Source of the DNA: Hymenopus coronatus
Taxonomy: Eukaryota > Arthropoda > Insecta > Mantodea > Hymenopodidae
Direction of reading: 5' to 3'
Length of the DNA stretch: 64,000 bases
NCBI GenBank assembly: GCA_030762935.1
Contig: CM060887.1
Location: 14,934,501 to 14,998,500, forward strand
The position numbers and the translations under genes were made by a program. This document shows positions 11,200 through 23,398 of the stretch, piece by piece (positions within the stretch are counted from its first letter, which is position 1; every line of letters starts with the position of its first letter). The notes beneath the pieces are model-generated. The model did not search any database. It saw nothing but the letters and a program-made list of their open reading frames with translations, and was not told the DNA's origin.

Positions 11200-11895
11200 A
11201 AGGCTGAACTGATAGTCAAAAGTTGTAGCTATGGCACTAAAGTTCCTTTGTATGGAGAGGTGGTGTCAAATTCCCGCACGAGAAAAGTATAAGTTTTTCA
11301 AAGCTGAAACCAATAACAAGGGATATCTCAAAAACGATCAACTCCACGAAAAAAAATGAATATGTCATATACTGTGTGTTTTAATGTGCTCTATATTTTT
11401 GTTTGATAAGATTGTGTCTTTCTCTTACGGTTTACCACTTACACAAGATTCCGTAAAGTTCATCTAGAATAAAGATGTCCTCAGAGACTATTCCCAAAAA
11501 ATGCAGAATATATATTTTATTTGTCAGGTAAGTATCTTTAATATACGACGTTTTAATCAAAATCGTTAGTCATTTTTGAGAAAAGCAACATTTTCGAAAT
11601 ACCTTCCACGTAAAGGGTAGTTTGGGGTGAGGGATTTTCTGAAAATCTCTGTGTCGCATCCTTGGAAGATACAAAACTTAATTACCAAGTTAGGTATTCA
11701 GCGGTATTATCGTTTTTGAGCTATGCTGTCCCAGACACACACACACACACACACACACATGCAGACGTTTTTTCTAAAAATGATATTTTTGAAGTCAGGG
11801 GGGCCCAAAACATATATTTCCGGGAAAATCTCGGTATCGAATTTTTAGTGGAATGCAATGGCTACAGTATGTACATAGTACGCGTAGAGAAAGTA
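11200..11895 (+). mobile_element. HE repeat, left end missing, hairpin end intact
   Basis: Begins inside the element at ctgatagtcaaaagttg and ends gtacgcgtagagaaagtaaaa. Carries (CA)n at about 11735-11760. Confidence 0.85.
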
Positions 11896-12396
11896 AAAAG
11901 TAAAAAAATATTAGCTTTAGTGAAATAGTTTAGAGCATGTATACAAAAGCAAACGACAGAGGCTAGTGAAAACCATGTAAGTGTAACGCGTTAAGCTCTT
12001 TTTCAATACTATATACCTTGCAAAGTTTGGTAAGGGCAAGTGTAAGCACGACTAAAAGAAAAGGTCCGGAAAGAAAGCGACATAAAGGAAACAAGAGTAA
12101 ATATGGTAAGAAGAAGGAAATTTGTGAGGGTGAAAGTTGACGCATTGCCCCATTAAGTATGATCGGTGTGCCTCTTTCACTTTTCTGACATTTGTAAAGA
12201 CTCTGTTTCTGGTGGGACAGACACAACAATTTCGAAGCGTCTTTTCTACTCAGTCATGAGCCTTCATTTGTCATTGTGACATGTTTCGGCCTGCCAGGAA
12301 GATGTGCGCGATTTGTCTGCGCATCCGATGAATTTTTTTCCAAGAAAACTACACGACCGAAAATTATTTAATGAAGCAACAAAACAGTATTAACTT
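11896..12396. other. Unrecognised spacer
   Basis: No shared repeat. The 88-codon minus frame at 11963-12229 has no recognisable motif and I do not call it a gene. Confidence 0.4.
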
Positions 12397-13093
12397 TTAC
12401 CTTCTCTACACGTACATATACATAGTGTATATTGCAGGTATTGTATTCGATACATGTTTTGGAAGCCCCTGAACAACAAAGTTGCATTTTTAGAAAGAAA
12501 CGTATGTCTGTGTGGGGATCACTGAATACTAAACTGGATACAAGAAGATTTTCAATAAAATGCTGCTCCTGGTACCAGCTACCCTTTACATGCAAAAGTT
12601 TCTAAAATTTTGATTTTCTTAAAAATGCCGAACTGTTTTAATTAAAATATTGTATATTAAATATATTATACGACAAATTTATCATATATATTGAATTTTC
12701 TGGGATTATACTCCTAATACTGTTTATTCTGGGTGAGTTTTGTTGACTTTTGCACAACGGTTAAACCTCATATAAAGAAAACTTTACTACACAAAAATGT
12801 ACATCTCTATAAAATACAAAATTTATATCTGATACGTTTTTATGTAGATTCGATCGTTTTTTTTTTAGATATTCAATATTATATATTTCATTTTTAAGCT
12901 ACTTAAACTTTTCTCAAATGGAAAGTGAGTTTCGTTTCATATCTCTTGTTTTACTACAGGCCATACAAAGCGAACCGAACTTCCATTGTATCACATGAGA
13001 CCAGCTTTTAAAGGATTTGACTATCGGTTTAGCCTAGCGTATTCCCTTAGATTCCTCCTACTTACAAGGAAGCAAGTTATAAGAGCAATTCTT
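12397..13093 (-). mobile_element. HE repeat, diverged, truncated inside
   Basis: Starts at a hairpin with a shortened loop and runs to ggaagcaagttataagag. There it is fused to the interior of the next minus copy. Confidence 0.75.
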
Positions 13094-13097
13094 TATA

Positions 13098-13778
13098 TTT
13101 TTAGAAAAAGGTCAGTGTGTATGTCTGTCTGGATGTGTGCCTGTGGACAGTGCAGCTCAAAATCGAGAACACCGTTAAATACCAAACTTGGTATTCAAAA
13201 GATGCAACACGAAGATTTTCAAGAAAATCCTTCCACTTCCAACTACCCTTTACATGGAACTTTTTCGAAAATTTTGATTTTCTCAAAAATGGCTCCAACG
13301 ATTTTGATTAAAATATCATATATTAAACATATTAAACATATTTGAACGACAAATAAGATGTATATCTCTAATTTTCTGGGAATAGCCTCTGAAGAATACT
13401 TTATTCTGAATGAATTTTACGGAATTTTGGATAAGAGCTAAACCGTAAGAGATGTACAAAAATTTATCATACAAAAAATGTAGAGCACATTAAAACCCAC
13501 AATTTATGTCATATGCATTTTTTTCGTGGAGTTGACCGTTTCTGAGATATTCATTAATATTAGTTTCTCACACGAAATTTGTTAAGTACTGCCCATGCAT
13601 AGGAACGAATTTCAACCACATAGCAACCAGCTTTTAAAAGATTTGACTATCGTTTTAGTTTAGTGTATAAGACAATCTTTGCTTATGTTTATCTCGATTA
13701 TCATAAAATAGATAGTGTGTTTTAACAGTAATTTGTTACAGAGATGTAGAGAAAGTCATGTGAATGGAACACTTTAGA
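13098..13778 (-). mobile_element. HE repeat, hairpin end missing, TC end intact
   Basis: Begins at the gaaaaaggtcagtgtg microsatellite block and ends gtcatgtgaatggaacac, with the last word changed to tttaga. Confidence 0.8.
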
Positions 13779-14315
13779 TTCTTGCTTTTATTTGATGTGA
13801 CTTTTCCAAACTTTTGGTCTCCCCTAGTGTTGCTTTTATTTTCCCATTTTTGCCTTCTTTTTTTTTTTCTGGAAGGTAAGCAAGGGGGTTGTGAATCTTG
13901 CAGCATGTTGGTGACAAATGATTCACATAGAGGGGAGAGTAATGAGACCGTTTAGTATGCGCACCGCGCCCTGCCTGGCGTCCTTGCCCGTTATAAAAGC
14001 TGTTTGCTAATCCTGCCCATATCGATATTAGCGGATAGCGGGAGCGTGATTCATGGCTATGCTCCGCTAAACGGAATGGTAATGACGTCTCCGGAGTAAC
14101 AATGGACTGCAATACCCACTACCCCAAAATTTGGGACAGTGAGGAAGAACTACCTTACAAGAAACGCCATTTTATGACCGAGGGTAAAACGTCAACCCTT
14201 CATGAAGAAAACAGAAAAACCATATCCTGTTTTACTACTTTTAACTTTCTTTATACGCACTATACTACTGCGTCAAGGAAGTTCCTGAATTGGTCAATAA
14301 AACACAAAAAATGAA
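13779..14315. other. Unrecognised spacer
   Basis: No repeat or coding motif recognised. The T-rich tract near 13858 and local GC-richer sequence around 13950-14050 are the only visible texture. Confidence 0.4.
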
Positions 14316-15413
14316 CTATTCCTCCAATTTTATTTTATCGCCTTCAAAGTAGGCCTCTTCTGGAATTATACATTTATGCCAGCGAATAATCCAATCGTCA
14401 AAACATTTTTGTAGACACTTTTAGGAATCGATGTCAATTGTCGCCGAGAATTTTCCTTTATGTCTTCTATCGACTAAAAACGGGTGCCTCGAAGTGGTAA
14501 TTTGAGTTTTAGAAAGAGAAAGAAATCAGCAGGAGCCGGATCAGGTGAATACGATGGTTGTTCGATGATATTTGTTGAGTTTTTGGCCAGAAATTCGTTC
14601 ACAGTAATAACCTTGTGAGCTGGTGCGTTATCGTGGTGCAGAATCCACGAGTTGTCGTTCCACAAATCTGGCCTTTTTCGCCGTCTTTGTTCTCTCAAAC
14701 GGCGCATAACGATCAGATAATAGTTTTTATTTACCATCTGACCTTCTGGCAAGAACTCAAAGAGTCCACGACACAGCGATAATCGAAAAAACTGTCAACA
14801 TGACCTTCAGTTTTGATCGAGTTTTACGTGCCCTTTTAGGTTTCGGATCAGTTGGAAGGCACCATTCGGAAGCTTGTTGACTGGTTTGAGTGTCAAACTC
14901 GTAAACCCACGTCTCATCACCAGTTACAATGCGTTTCATGAATGCGGGGTCGGAACTGGCTCGTTCTAGCATGTCTTCAGCAATCCTTACGCGATTGAGT
15001 TTTTGTAGAAAATTCAAGTCTTTCGGAACTTACCGAGCTGCAACGCGTGTCATGCCCAAACAATCGTTTAAAATGGTACGAATCGGTTCGTGAGGCACTG
15101 AAAGTTCAGCGGCAATCACTCTCAGACCTAAATGACGATTTTCAGACACCATTTTCTTCATTTTAGCGATGTTCAGTTCAGTTGAAACCGTTGATGGCCG
15201 ACCAGAGCGAGGCAAATCTTCCGCCACATCTCGACCACTTTTGAATGCACTGTACTACTCATATGCACGTGTTTTTTTTATAAAGTCGATTCACCGTAAG
15301 TCCTCTAACATTTTCAGCGATTCGGCACACGAAATACCAAAATTTGAGACCGATTCTTTGTTCAATATTATATTCATCGTAAAATCGCAGATCACCTTTG
15401 AGATTAACTAACA
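14316..15413 (-). pseudogene. mariner-type DDE transposase pseudogene, nearly full length
   Basis: On the minus strand, IEQRIGLKF near 15355 begins the N-terminal helix-turn-helix, followed by EDLPRSGRPSTVS. VTGDETWVYEFDTQT near 14920 carries the first catalytic aspartate, HHDNAPAH near 14640 the second, and SYSPDPAPADFFLF the third. The second and third aspartates are separated by 34 residues, the DD34D signature of mariner. The C terminus ends EEAYFEGDKIKLEE and a stop at 14316-14318. At least three frame changes or stops split it into blocks, so it is inactive. The exact start is uncertain. Inverted terminal repeats were not established. Confidence 0.88.
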
Positions 15414-15980
15414 AAATGGCGTACTGTAAACAAACTAAATGACAGATGACAATCAAACTCCGCGTGGGTATAGAGGAAAGTTGTATCAGCTTAGCGACAA
15501 TAATAATTTTGAATCCCCTTTTAAACAGGACTTTTAAATGATCAATTCCCGGTACTTTCTTGTATATATAGCGTATAGACAAGGTATTGATAATGATACA
15601 ATGTATTGTATAATACAATACAATAGGTTTCGTCAGCAAAACACTAAAATTCATCTATATTTAAATATTCTTGTGTGTTGTAAAAATTAAGTCGCCATAT
15701 TCTGTTTTTAACACTAACTTTAAAAGAATTTACATTTACACATTGTGTTATATTTAAAGGTACTTTATCATACAATTTCATCCCAAGATAGAGATGAGAG
15801 TCAAGAGATTGTTATAACCGAATTCTTTTGGAGATGAATAAAATTCAAGCATGCAAAAACATACAAAGATGCCACAGTTAAAATTTCAAATTCTTTAAAA
15901 ATAGGTGCACATTGGGCGAAAATTACAACTTTTTATTATTCTCAGAGCCTTCTTCTGGAGCAAAAATACTTGATTGGCGT
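15414..15980. other. AT-rich spacer
   Basis: Probably includes the mariner's flank. No second terminal repeat could be matched to 14255-14300 with confidence. Nothing else recognised. Confidence 0.35.
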
Positions 15981-16050
15981 GCATTGTAATGGACCCAAAA
16001 ATTCGATACCAAGATTTCACATACATGTTTTAAGGTCTCTTATATCCCAA
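15981..16050 (-). mobile_element. HE repeat, short fragment
   Basis: Matches only the segment next to the hairpin (cccaaaaattcgatacc, then gatttcac, then acatgtttt). It lies back to back with the next + copy. Confidence 0.7.
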
Positions 16051-16058
16051 AAAATTTT

Positions 16059-16745
16059 TGTGTGTTCCGTTCACATGACTCTTTCTACACTTCTGTAACA
16101 AATCACTATTAATAAACTTATTCTTCTATTTACTTCATGCTAATAGAAAGTAACACAAATAATCTTATTACTTGCTTCCTTGTAAGTAGAAGCGTAATAA
16201 GGAAGTATCATAGGTTAAAGTCAAGTCAAAACTGGTTGCTAAGTGACTGAAGTTCCTTTGTTTGTACGGACACGAGTTGACAGATTCCTGTATGAGAAAA
16301 GTGTACCTTTTTTAAAGCTGAAAACAATAACGGGAATATTTAAAAAAAAATCAACTCCACGAGAAAACTGTATATGAGCAAAATCTTGTATTTTAACAAT
16401 ATCTACATTTTTGTGTAGTAAGTTTTTATCTATCTCTTGCGCTTTACTTAGTTATGCAAAATTCAGCAACATTCATCCAGAATAAGCAGGTCCTCAGAAG
16501 ATACTACCAAGAAAATTGAAGATATACATTTTATTTGTAATGGAAATGGCTTCAAAATGTGTTAATTTGATCAAAATCGTTAAGTCCATTTTTAAGAAAA
16601 TAAAAATGTTCGAAAACTTTATGTACAAGGTAGTTTGGGGCGGAGAAATTTTCTTGAAAAGCTTTGTGTCGCATCCTTGGAAGACACGAATCTTAAATAC
16701 CAATTTTAGTATTTAACTGTCTTTTCGTTTTTCAGCTATACTGTC

Positions 16746-16814
<69 letters not shown>

Positions 16815-16893
16815 GCTAAAGAACGTCCATAAATAACACGTAATTTTCATTTACATTTACACTCACACACGGACAGTTTTTTGAAAATGATTT
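16059..16893 (+). mobile_element. HE repeat with expanded CA microsatellite
   Basis: TC end is slightly shortened (tgtgttccgttcacatgac). The internal CA tract has grown to about 31 units, followed by about 50 bp of unmatched sequence before the cacggacag and gaaaatga-T-run block. That T-run is then entered by the next minus-strand HE. Confidence 0.85.
16749..16811. repeat. (AC)31 microsatellite
   Basis: Sixty-three uninterrupted bases of alternating AC, at the position where every HE copy has a short CA tract. Confidence 0.95.
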
Positions 16894-17654
16894 TTACTTT
16901 CTCTACACCTACGATGTATATAGTGTATAAATTCGATACCCATAAATACATGTTTTGAGTCCCCCTGAATCTAAAGAAACATTTTCAGAAAAAGGTGTGT
17001 GTGTCTGTGTATCTGTGGACAGCATACTCAAAAACGAAAAGACCGTTAAATACCAAACTTGGTGTTTAGGTTTGGTATCTTCCAAGGATGCGACACGAAG
17101 ATTTTCAAGAAAATTCCCGTCACTCACAGCTACGCTTTACATGGAAGCAGTTTCCAAACTTTTATTTTTTAAAAATCGCTCTAATGAATTTGATTATAAT
17201 ATCTTATATTTAAGACATTTACATGGCAAATAAAATGTATATCTTGAATTTTCTGGGAATAGCCTATAAATATCTCTTTATTCTGGATTATTTTTATTGA
17301 GTTTTGCAGAACTGGTAAACCGTAAGAGATAGACAAAAACTTAGTATACAAAAATGTAGATCACGATAAAATACACAATTTATGTCATATACATTTTTTT
17401 CGTGGAGTTGATCTATTTGAAATATTTGTTGTTATTGGTTTCAGCTTTAAAAACTTATACTTTTCTCATACAGGAATTTGTCAACTCCTGTCCATACAAA
17501 CAATGGAACATCAGTCACATAGCAACCAGCTTTTGACTATCACTTTAATCCATGGTACTTCCTTATTTAGCTTCTACTTACAAAGAAGCATAAGCTATTT
17601 AATAATAATTTGTTGCAGGAATGTAGAGAATGTCATGCTAGTGGAACACATCAG
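16894..17654 (-). mobile_element. HE repeat, complete copy
   Basis: Starts TACTTTCTCTACACC in a T-run of the preceding HE and ends ctagtggaacacatcaga before T's. The hairpin half next to the interior is partly deleted (gtgtataaattcg). Confidence 0.85.
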
Positions 17655-17660
17655 ATTTTT

Positions 17661-18058
17661 TTTTTTACTTGTGTTGGAAGTGGCTTTAATATGTGGCATT
17701 TTAATCAAAATTGTGAGAGCCATCTTTATGGAAAACCACATTTTCTTAATTTTTTCCATGTAAAGGTTAGTTTGAGATGGGGGATTTTTCTTGAAAATCT
17801 GCGTGTCACATCTTTGGAAGATACGAATCTTAAATACCAATTTTGGTTTTTAACCGTCTTTTCGTTTTTGAGCCTTGCTGTCCACACACACCCACACCCA
17901 CACACAGGACCCTTTTCTGAAAATGCCTGTTTTTTTTTTGTTTTTTTTTATTCAGAGGATCCTGTATCATAGTGCTAATCTCGTCGAATTTTGGGTGGAA
18001 TGAAATACTTTCTCTATCCACTATACACATTGTATATACCACGAGGCTAGACAAAGTA
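17661..18058 (+). mobile_element. HE repeat, right half with B-like hairpin
   Basis: Starts at gaagtggctttaatatg and ends at a hairpin of the form ctctatccactatacac with partner ccacgaggctagacaaag. It is joined without spacer to the next HE at an interior position. Confidence 0.8.
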
Positions 18059-18504
18059 AATAAGTTTTTGTCCATCTCTTATACTTTAGTAGTTATGCAA
18101 AATTTCGTAAAATTCATTCAAAAAAAAGTAGTCTTCACAGGCTATTCCCAAAAAATTCAAGATATAAATTTTATTTGTCAGATAAATATGTTTAATATAC
18201 GATATTTTAATCAAAATCGTTAGAGCCATTTTTGAGAAAATCAAAATGTTCGAAAAAAGTTCCATGTAAAGGGTAGTTTGGGGTGGGGGGATTTTTCTCA
18301 AAATCTTCGTGTCGCATTCCTGGAAGATACTAAACTTAAATGCCAAGTTTGGTATTTTACTGAGTATTCATTTTTGTGAAAATGTTTTTTTTGGTTACAG
18401 GGGACCCTAAAACATTTATTTCCGGTGAAATCTCGGTATCGAATTTTTGAATGGAGTGCAATACCTTCTCTATACGCTATACATAGTAAGTGTAGAGAAG
18501 GTAA
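18059..18504 (+). mobile_element. HE repeat, right half
   Basis: Begins at the taagtttttgtccatctc block and ends gtgtagagaaggtaaac. The G-tract is at about 18284-18290. The CA microsatellite is missing entirely in this copy. Confidence 0.85.
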
Positions 18505-19087
18505 ACATTTATACACCTGTGTTACATTTCCCTACGTGCAACTGACGATGAAGACACTATTTTTAAGGTAGGAGGTAGGCCATAAAAATATATAACAACA
18601 GGCTGTTAATACCTTTTATAAACAAGCCATATTGTTCTTTTTGCTTTTCCTGTTGTGGCTGGATTGGACGCAGAATTCATTTTAAATTCCGTTGATGAGT
18701 TTTCGGTTGAGCTAGTATTATTGGTCGTGCAAAATGGTGCAGAAAGGATAATACGAAGTTATTATTAGATACTGGAAGTGTATTTAGTGGGACGTAACAT
18801 ATCGATGAGCACTGCATTTCTGGAAATGTTCCATTTGTTCTGCCTCTACGTTAATGTGATTGATGGTTACAAAACAAGCCAGCCCATTTAACAGTTAATA
18901 TTAAAAACATACCAGCGTATATAAAGAGTTCACTGTATTTGCGCAGCTTCATTGTTTTACGAGTTGTTATAACAATACCTTTCAGTTACTTTTGTGATCT
19001 AGTGATCCACAATAACAAAAAGTTGAAAATTGCTATGATAGTCCTTGAAATAAATCTAGAACAAATGAAGCCTAATGCACAATACAG
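18505..19087. other. Unrecognised spacer
   Basis: No shared repeat and no recognisable coding motif. Confidence 0.4.
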
Positions 19088-19908
19088 TGAACACATGACT
19101 TTCTCTGCAACAAATTATTCTTAAAGAGCTTATGCTTCTATTTACTTCATGCTAAGTGAAAAAAAATTAGCAGAAATAGCCTTATTACTTGCTTCCCTGT
19201 AAGTAGAACCGAAATAAGGGAGTAACATAGGCTAAAGTGATAGCAAAAGATGGTTGCTATGTGACTGAAGTTCCTTGGTTTGTATGGACTGGAGTTGACA
19301 AATTCCTGTATGAGAAAAGTAAGTTTTTAAGGCTGAAACGAAAAACAAGGAATATCTAAAAAACGATCAACTCCACGAAAAAAATGCATATTACATAAAG
19401 TGTGTGTTTTAATGTGCTCTACATTTTTTGTGTGGTAAGTTTTTGTCTATCTCTTACGGTTTACCAGTTACACAAAATTCCATAAAATTCATCCAGAATA
19501 AAGTAGTCTTCAGAGGCTATTTCCAAAAAATTCAAGATATACATATTATTTGTCAGTGTATATCTTTAATATATGACATTGTTATTTAAATCGTTAGAGC
19601 CATTTTTTAAAAAATCAAAATTTTCTATTTTTCCATGTGAAGGGTATTTGAGGGTGGGGGGATTTTCTTGAAAATCTTGGTGTCGCATCCTTGGAAGATA
19701 CTGAACTTAAAGGCCAAGTTTGGTATCTAACGGTCTTTTCGGTTTTGAGCTATGCTGCCCACAGACACACACATACACAGACACAAACGCGGACATTTTT
19801 CTAAAAATGCTTTTTTTTAGATTCAGGTGGTCTCAAGACATGTATTTCCGGTGAAATTTTGGTATAGAATTTTTGGGTACAATGTGCATAGTACGTATAG
19901 AGAAAGTA
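19088..19908 (+). mobile_element. HE repeat, nearly complete
   Basis: TC end decayed (gtgaacacatgac). Interior typical. One arm of the hairpin is lost, leaving tgtgcatagtacgtatagag. Confidence 0.85.
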
Positions 19909-19910
19909 AA

Positions 19911-20130
19911 AAAGTATAATAACTTTACAATTGAAACCAATAGCAAGTACCATTTCGGAAACGGTTACCTCCACAATAAAATCGTAAAGGACATAATTCT
20001 GCGACTTGGCGAGACCTTCGTGTAGTAAGTTTTCGTCCATCTCTTATGGTTTAGCAGCCAAGCAAACTTCGAAAAAATTCTTCCACAATAAAGAGGTTTT
20101 TAGAGGCTATTTCCAGAAGATTCAAGATAT
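19911..20130 (+). mobile_element. HE repeat, interior fragment, subfamily B
   Basis: Contains the B-type interior words aactttacaattgaaacc and cggaaacggtt. It runs to the block ending ttcaagatat, then joins another copy. Confidence 0.7.
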
Positions 20131-20757
20131 GCAGAAATAGTCTTATTACTTGTTTCCTTGTAAGTAGAAGCGAAATAAGGGAGTACCTAGGCTAAAGTGA
20201 CAGTCAAAATCTTTTAAAGCTGGTAGCTCTGTGTACCAGGAGTTCCAGCACTAGAAAAGTGGTTACTTCTACAAAACAATTTGTGTATGATTAAATTGTG
20301 CGTTTGAACGAGCTCTACGAGTTTTTGTATTACCTATTTCTTACTGTTTACAAAAGTCATTCACAATGAAGAGGACTTTTAGAGGCTATTCCCAGAAAAT
20401 TCAAAGTATACACGATATATGTTCTAGAAATATCTTTATATACGGTAGTTTTATCAAAATCCTTAACAACCATTATTAAGAAAATTTCACAAATTTTCCA
20501 CGTAAGGGATAGTTGGGTGTGGAGAGATTTTCTTAAAAATGTTAGTTTCGCAACTTTAGAAGATAGACATGAATACCAAAATTGTGTTTAATCGACTCTG
20601 TCCACAGGCAAACACACTTACATGTGTGTGCTTTTATTTTTTTTGATCAGGGGTCCTCAAAACATGTAGACATTTCTGCTGAATTCTAGGTGTCAAATTT
20701 GTGGGTGGAATATCTACTATATATATTGTACATAATTATATGCCAGAGAATGTAAAA
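20131..20757 (+). mobile_element. HE repeat, diverged, left end missing
   Basis: Starts at gcagaaatagtcttattac and ends at a decayed hairpin (atatattgtacataattat, gagaatgtaaaa). Confidence 0.75.
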
Positions 20758-20765
20758 CTAGTTTT

Positions 20766-21639
20766 TCACTTTCTCTACACGTACTATGTACCTAGTGTAT
20801 AGAGAAGGTATTGCATTCCACCCAAAATTCGATATCAACATTTCAACGGAAATACACGTTTTAGGATTCCCTGTATAATAAAAGCATTTTGTGAAAAAGG
20901 TCCGTGTGTGTGTCCGCGTGTCTGTGAATACGATAACTAAAAAACGAAAAGTTGGTAAAATACCAAATTTAGTATTTAAGTTTAGTATGTTCCAGGGATG
21001 CGACATAACGATATTGAGAAAAATCTCCCCACGTAAAACTACCCTTTACATGGAAGAAAATTTGAAAATTTTTATTTTCCCAAATATGGTCCTAAAGATT
21101 TTGATTGCATATTTAAAATATTTACATGACAAATAAAATGTATGTCTTGAATTTTCTGAGAATAGCCTCTGAAGACATGTTTATTCTGGATGAATTTTGC
21201 GGAATTTGTATAACCGTAAGAGATAGGTAAATCCTTGCCTCACAAACAATGTAGAGCCTTTTAAAACACGTAATTTATGACCTTTACGTTTTTGTTGAGG
21301 ATACCTTTTCCTATATATTTCTTGAAAATATTGGTTTCAATTTGGTAAGTATTTATACTTTTCTAGGACAGGAAGTGTCCGTTTTTCTTTTGTTCGACTC
21401 CTGGCGAAGCAAAGGAGTGATTTGTAATGGCAATCGCAAAACGACCATTTTTAAAACATTTGACTATCACTTTAGCATAGCGCATTCCTTTATTTCCCTT
21501 CTACTTGTAAGGAAGTAAGTAATAAGAACATTCTGCAAATGTTTATCTCGATTAGCATTGTTTAGAAAGAAGAAGAATATTTTATAAGAAGTTTATTTGT
21601 AGAGCAGCTAGAGAAATGTGTAATGTAAGTGTAATAGAT
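20766..21639 (-). mobile_element. HE repeat, chimeric: A hairpin with B body
   Basis: The hairpin end is the A type (ctacacgtactatgtaccta). The far half carries B words (gtgtccgtttttcttttg, ctcctggcgaagc, agagcagctagag). See the finding on mixed subfamilies. Confidence 0.85.
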
Positions 21640-21645
21640 ATTTTT

Positions 21646-21720
21646 AAATTAAGGAAGCCTTAAAATGTGTGCATTTCCAGTGAAATTTCGATATCGAATA
21701 TGTGGGTTGAATATGTTGTA
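21646..21720 (+). mobile_element. HE repeat, short fragment
   Basis: Only the ccttaaaatgtgtgcatttcc to gggttgaatatg segment. It may be the resumed host of the preceding nested copy. Confidence 0.6.
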
Positions 21721-22278
21721 GACGCAATGAGATATTAATAAGCAAGAACAATGAGTCAAACAAACGTATTGGAAATTTTATTAGAAAACTAATAAGATAG
21801 CCGCAGGTGGCGTTTGTACCGTGACCCCACACGTAGAGGGTCAGGTAGCGCACCAGGTTCTCTGGAGCTCAGCTCTTGAATTCAAAAACGTTTTCAGAAA
21901 CGCGTTGTTTTGTTAGCCGGGACCCAGCCGGCCGGTCGGTCGGTCGGGTCTGCGTTTTTCACCTCTGCTGGCCGTGTATCATCGTCGCTGACAGGAAATT
22001 AAACAGGAGGCCTGCATCGGAATGAGCTCCAGAAAATACCCCCGTGTATCGACAGATGCGGATATGTTTATTCATGGAATTTACGTCAAAAGTCTGTATT
22101 TATTTGTGTGTCTGGCGAGTCTAAATCAGGGATTCTGTTACAGCTGAGGGTGAAATAATGTTTATGGGTCACACACACACACACACTCAGGGATTTGAAA
22201 TATACCTAACATAAGCGCTACTGAGCCGTTAGGAACAGGGTCTGCATCTCTCTCAGTTTCTGTTATTTTTCCAGATTT
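21721..22278. other. Unrecognised spacer with short CA tract
   Basis: Contains GC-rich words near 21915-21960 (ggccggtcggtcggtcgg) and a (CA)8 near 22171. No gene seen. Confidence 0.4.
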
Positions 22279-22735
22279 AAATGTTGTGAACAGGACAGTG
22301 ATATGTGCTATACTTCACGATAGATGTCACAGGATTCACTTTACCATCACCGTATTACTCCACATACATAGCATCAATTATGATATGAATAACTACGAGA
22401 AAAGAGCGGGTTTAAAATACGAGAAAGTAACTTAACACTGATTTGAAGTCACTAGGTGGCCGAGCTCGCTAAAGCGTCTCGCTTTGGCGCTTCGTGGTGC
22501 ACAGGATCGTGAGTTCGAGTCCCGCCTTGGGCATGGATGTATATGTATATGGAAAACGTTAAGAATACTAAGGTCTACTAAGGAAATATGGGAAACTGGA
22601 GAAAAAAGGAATACAGCACCGGAGTCCTGACAAGCCTCCGGAACTGCATTTTCATTAAAAAAAAAAAACTCATACCGGAAACAATAGCAGGTCCAGGGTT
22701 CAAATCTCATGGGCCGACCAATTTGGTTACGGTGT
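22279..22735 (+). repeat. Direct duplication, copy 1 (with SINE insertion)
   Basis: 22279-22455 matches 23399-23575 closely (taaatgttgtgaacaggac, ctccacatacatagcatc, gtttaaaatacgagaaag). After a SINE, the match resumes with ctcatacc and gggttcaaatctcatgggc, as at 23600-23680. Confidence 0.85.
22456..22669 (+). mobile_element. SINE-2, tRNA-derived, complete copy
   Basis: Head gtggccgagctcgctaaagc, B box GAGTTCGAGTCCC at 22511-22523, body ending cggagtcctgacaagcctcc, and an A-rich tail at 22658-22669. The other duplicate (23399-23700) lacks it, which gives a natural empty site. Confidence 0.85.
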
Positions 22736-22737
22736 TT

Positions 22738-22980
22738 TGTGGTAGCGAGCTGACTTCTCACACAGAGTTCCCACGTTCGATTCCCGGCTGGTGTGGGGAA
22801 TTTTTCTTTAGTCAGATTCATTTCCTATACTCCAGAAGGTCTGTAAGTATGTGTGCAAGGATAAATGCGCGGATGTCCGAAGAAAAGAAAATGATTAAAC
22901 CCTCAAAAAGTGAAAAAACTATAGTCAACGAGTTGTTTCTAAAGCATGACCGCAGATGTTAAAGAGGGCTATAAAAAAAA
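22738..22980 (+). mobile_element. SINE-1, diverged copy
   Basis: B box acgttcgattccc at 22773-22785, followed by cggctggtgtggggaattt and tttagtcagattcatttcc, matching the SINE-1 body at 56110-56358. It ends gttaaagagggctat and an A-rich tail. Confidence 0.75.
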
Positions 22981-23017
22981 CAAGAAAAACAAAAAGAATT
23001 TGTTCTGCTTTCAGGGA

Positions 23018-23398
23018 ATAAACCTTACTGGTTCTTTTCGAATTCAATTTCATTATTATCTTGTATCCATCTCGTCTGTTACATTCCTGGCTTAATATTT
23101 TGAGCTTATTAGTAGTTTTAATTTCACCCTGGCTGCGTTACGAGCGCTAGCCAGTCGCTCCTCTTTGCTGGTTTGATTGGTCCCGTATATTTGATTTCCC
23201 AGAATCACTCAGACATAAACACTTCTTACGCTGAAAATATGAACATTTAACGGGGACTTGGATCTTACGACGGTTTTTATTGATGCCATTCTGGCACAAT
23301 ATACCACGGAAATAAGAAAAGTCAAAACTGATTATGCAATCCTCCTCTTCATTCCTCAAACCCGCTCGACGCTCCGTCAGAACATTAAGAGCAGTGAA
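23018..23398. repeat. Family-7 cassette, unit 1
   Basis: Runs from aaaccttactggttctttt through ccctggctgcgttacgagcg to aacccgctcgacgctccg. The same blocks recur at 23921-24112 (partial), 24116-24585 and 62740-62915, always in this orientation. On the minus strand it translates to cysteine/basic fragments; see findings. Confidence 0.75.

Noticed and set aside
14255..15500. Terminal inverted repeats of the mariner at 14.3-15.4 kb
   Set aside because: Words near 14262 (ctatactactgcgtcaagg) and the inverted sequence near 15470 (ctatacccacgcgg) are only loosely alike, so the ends were not called.
16749..16811. CRISPR-like array, because of dense regular repeats
   Set aside because: It is a simple AC microsatellite without spacers. 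The genome is eukaryotic in character.
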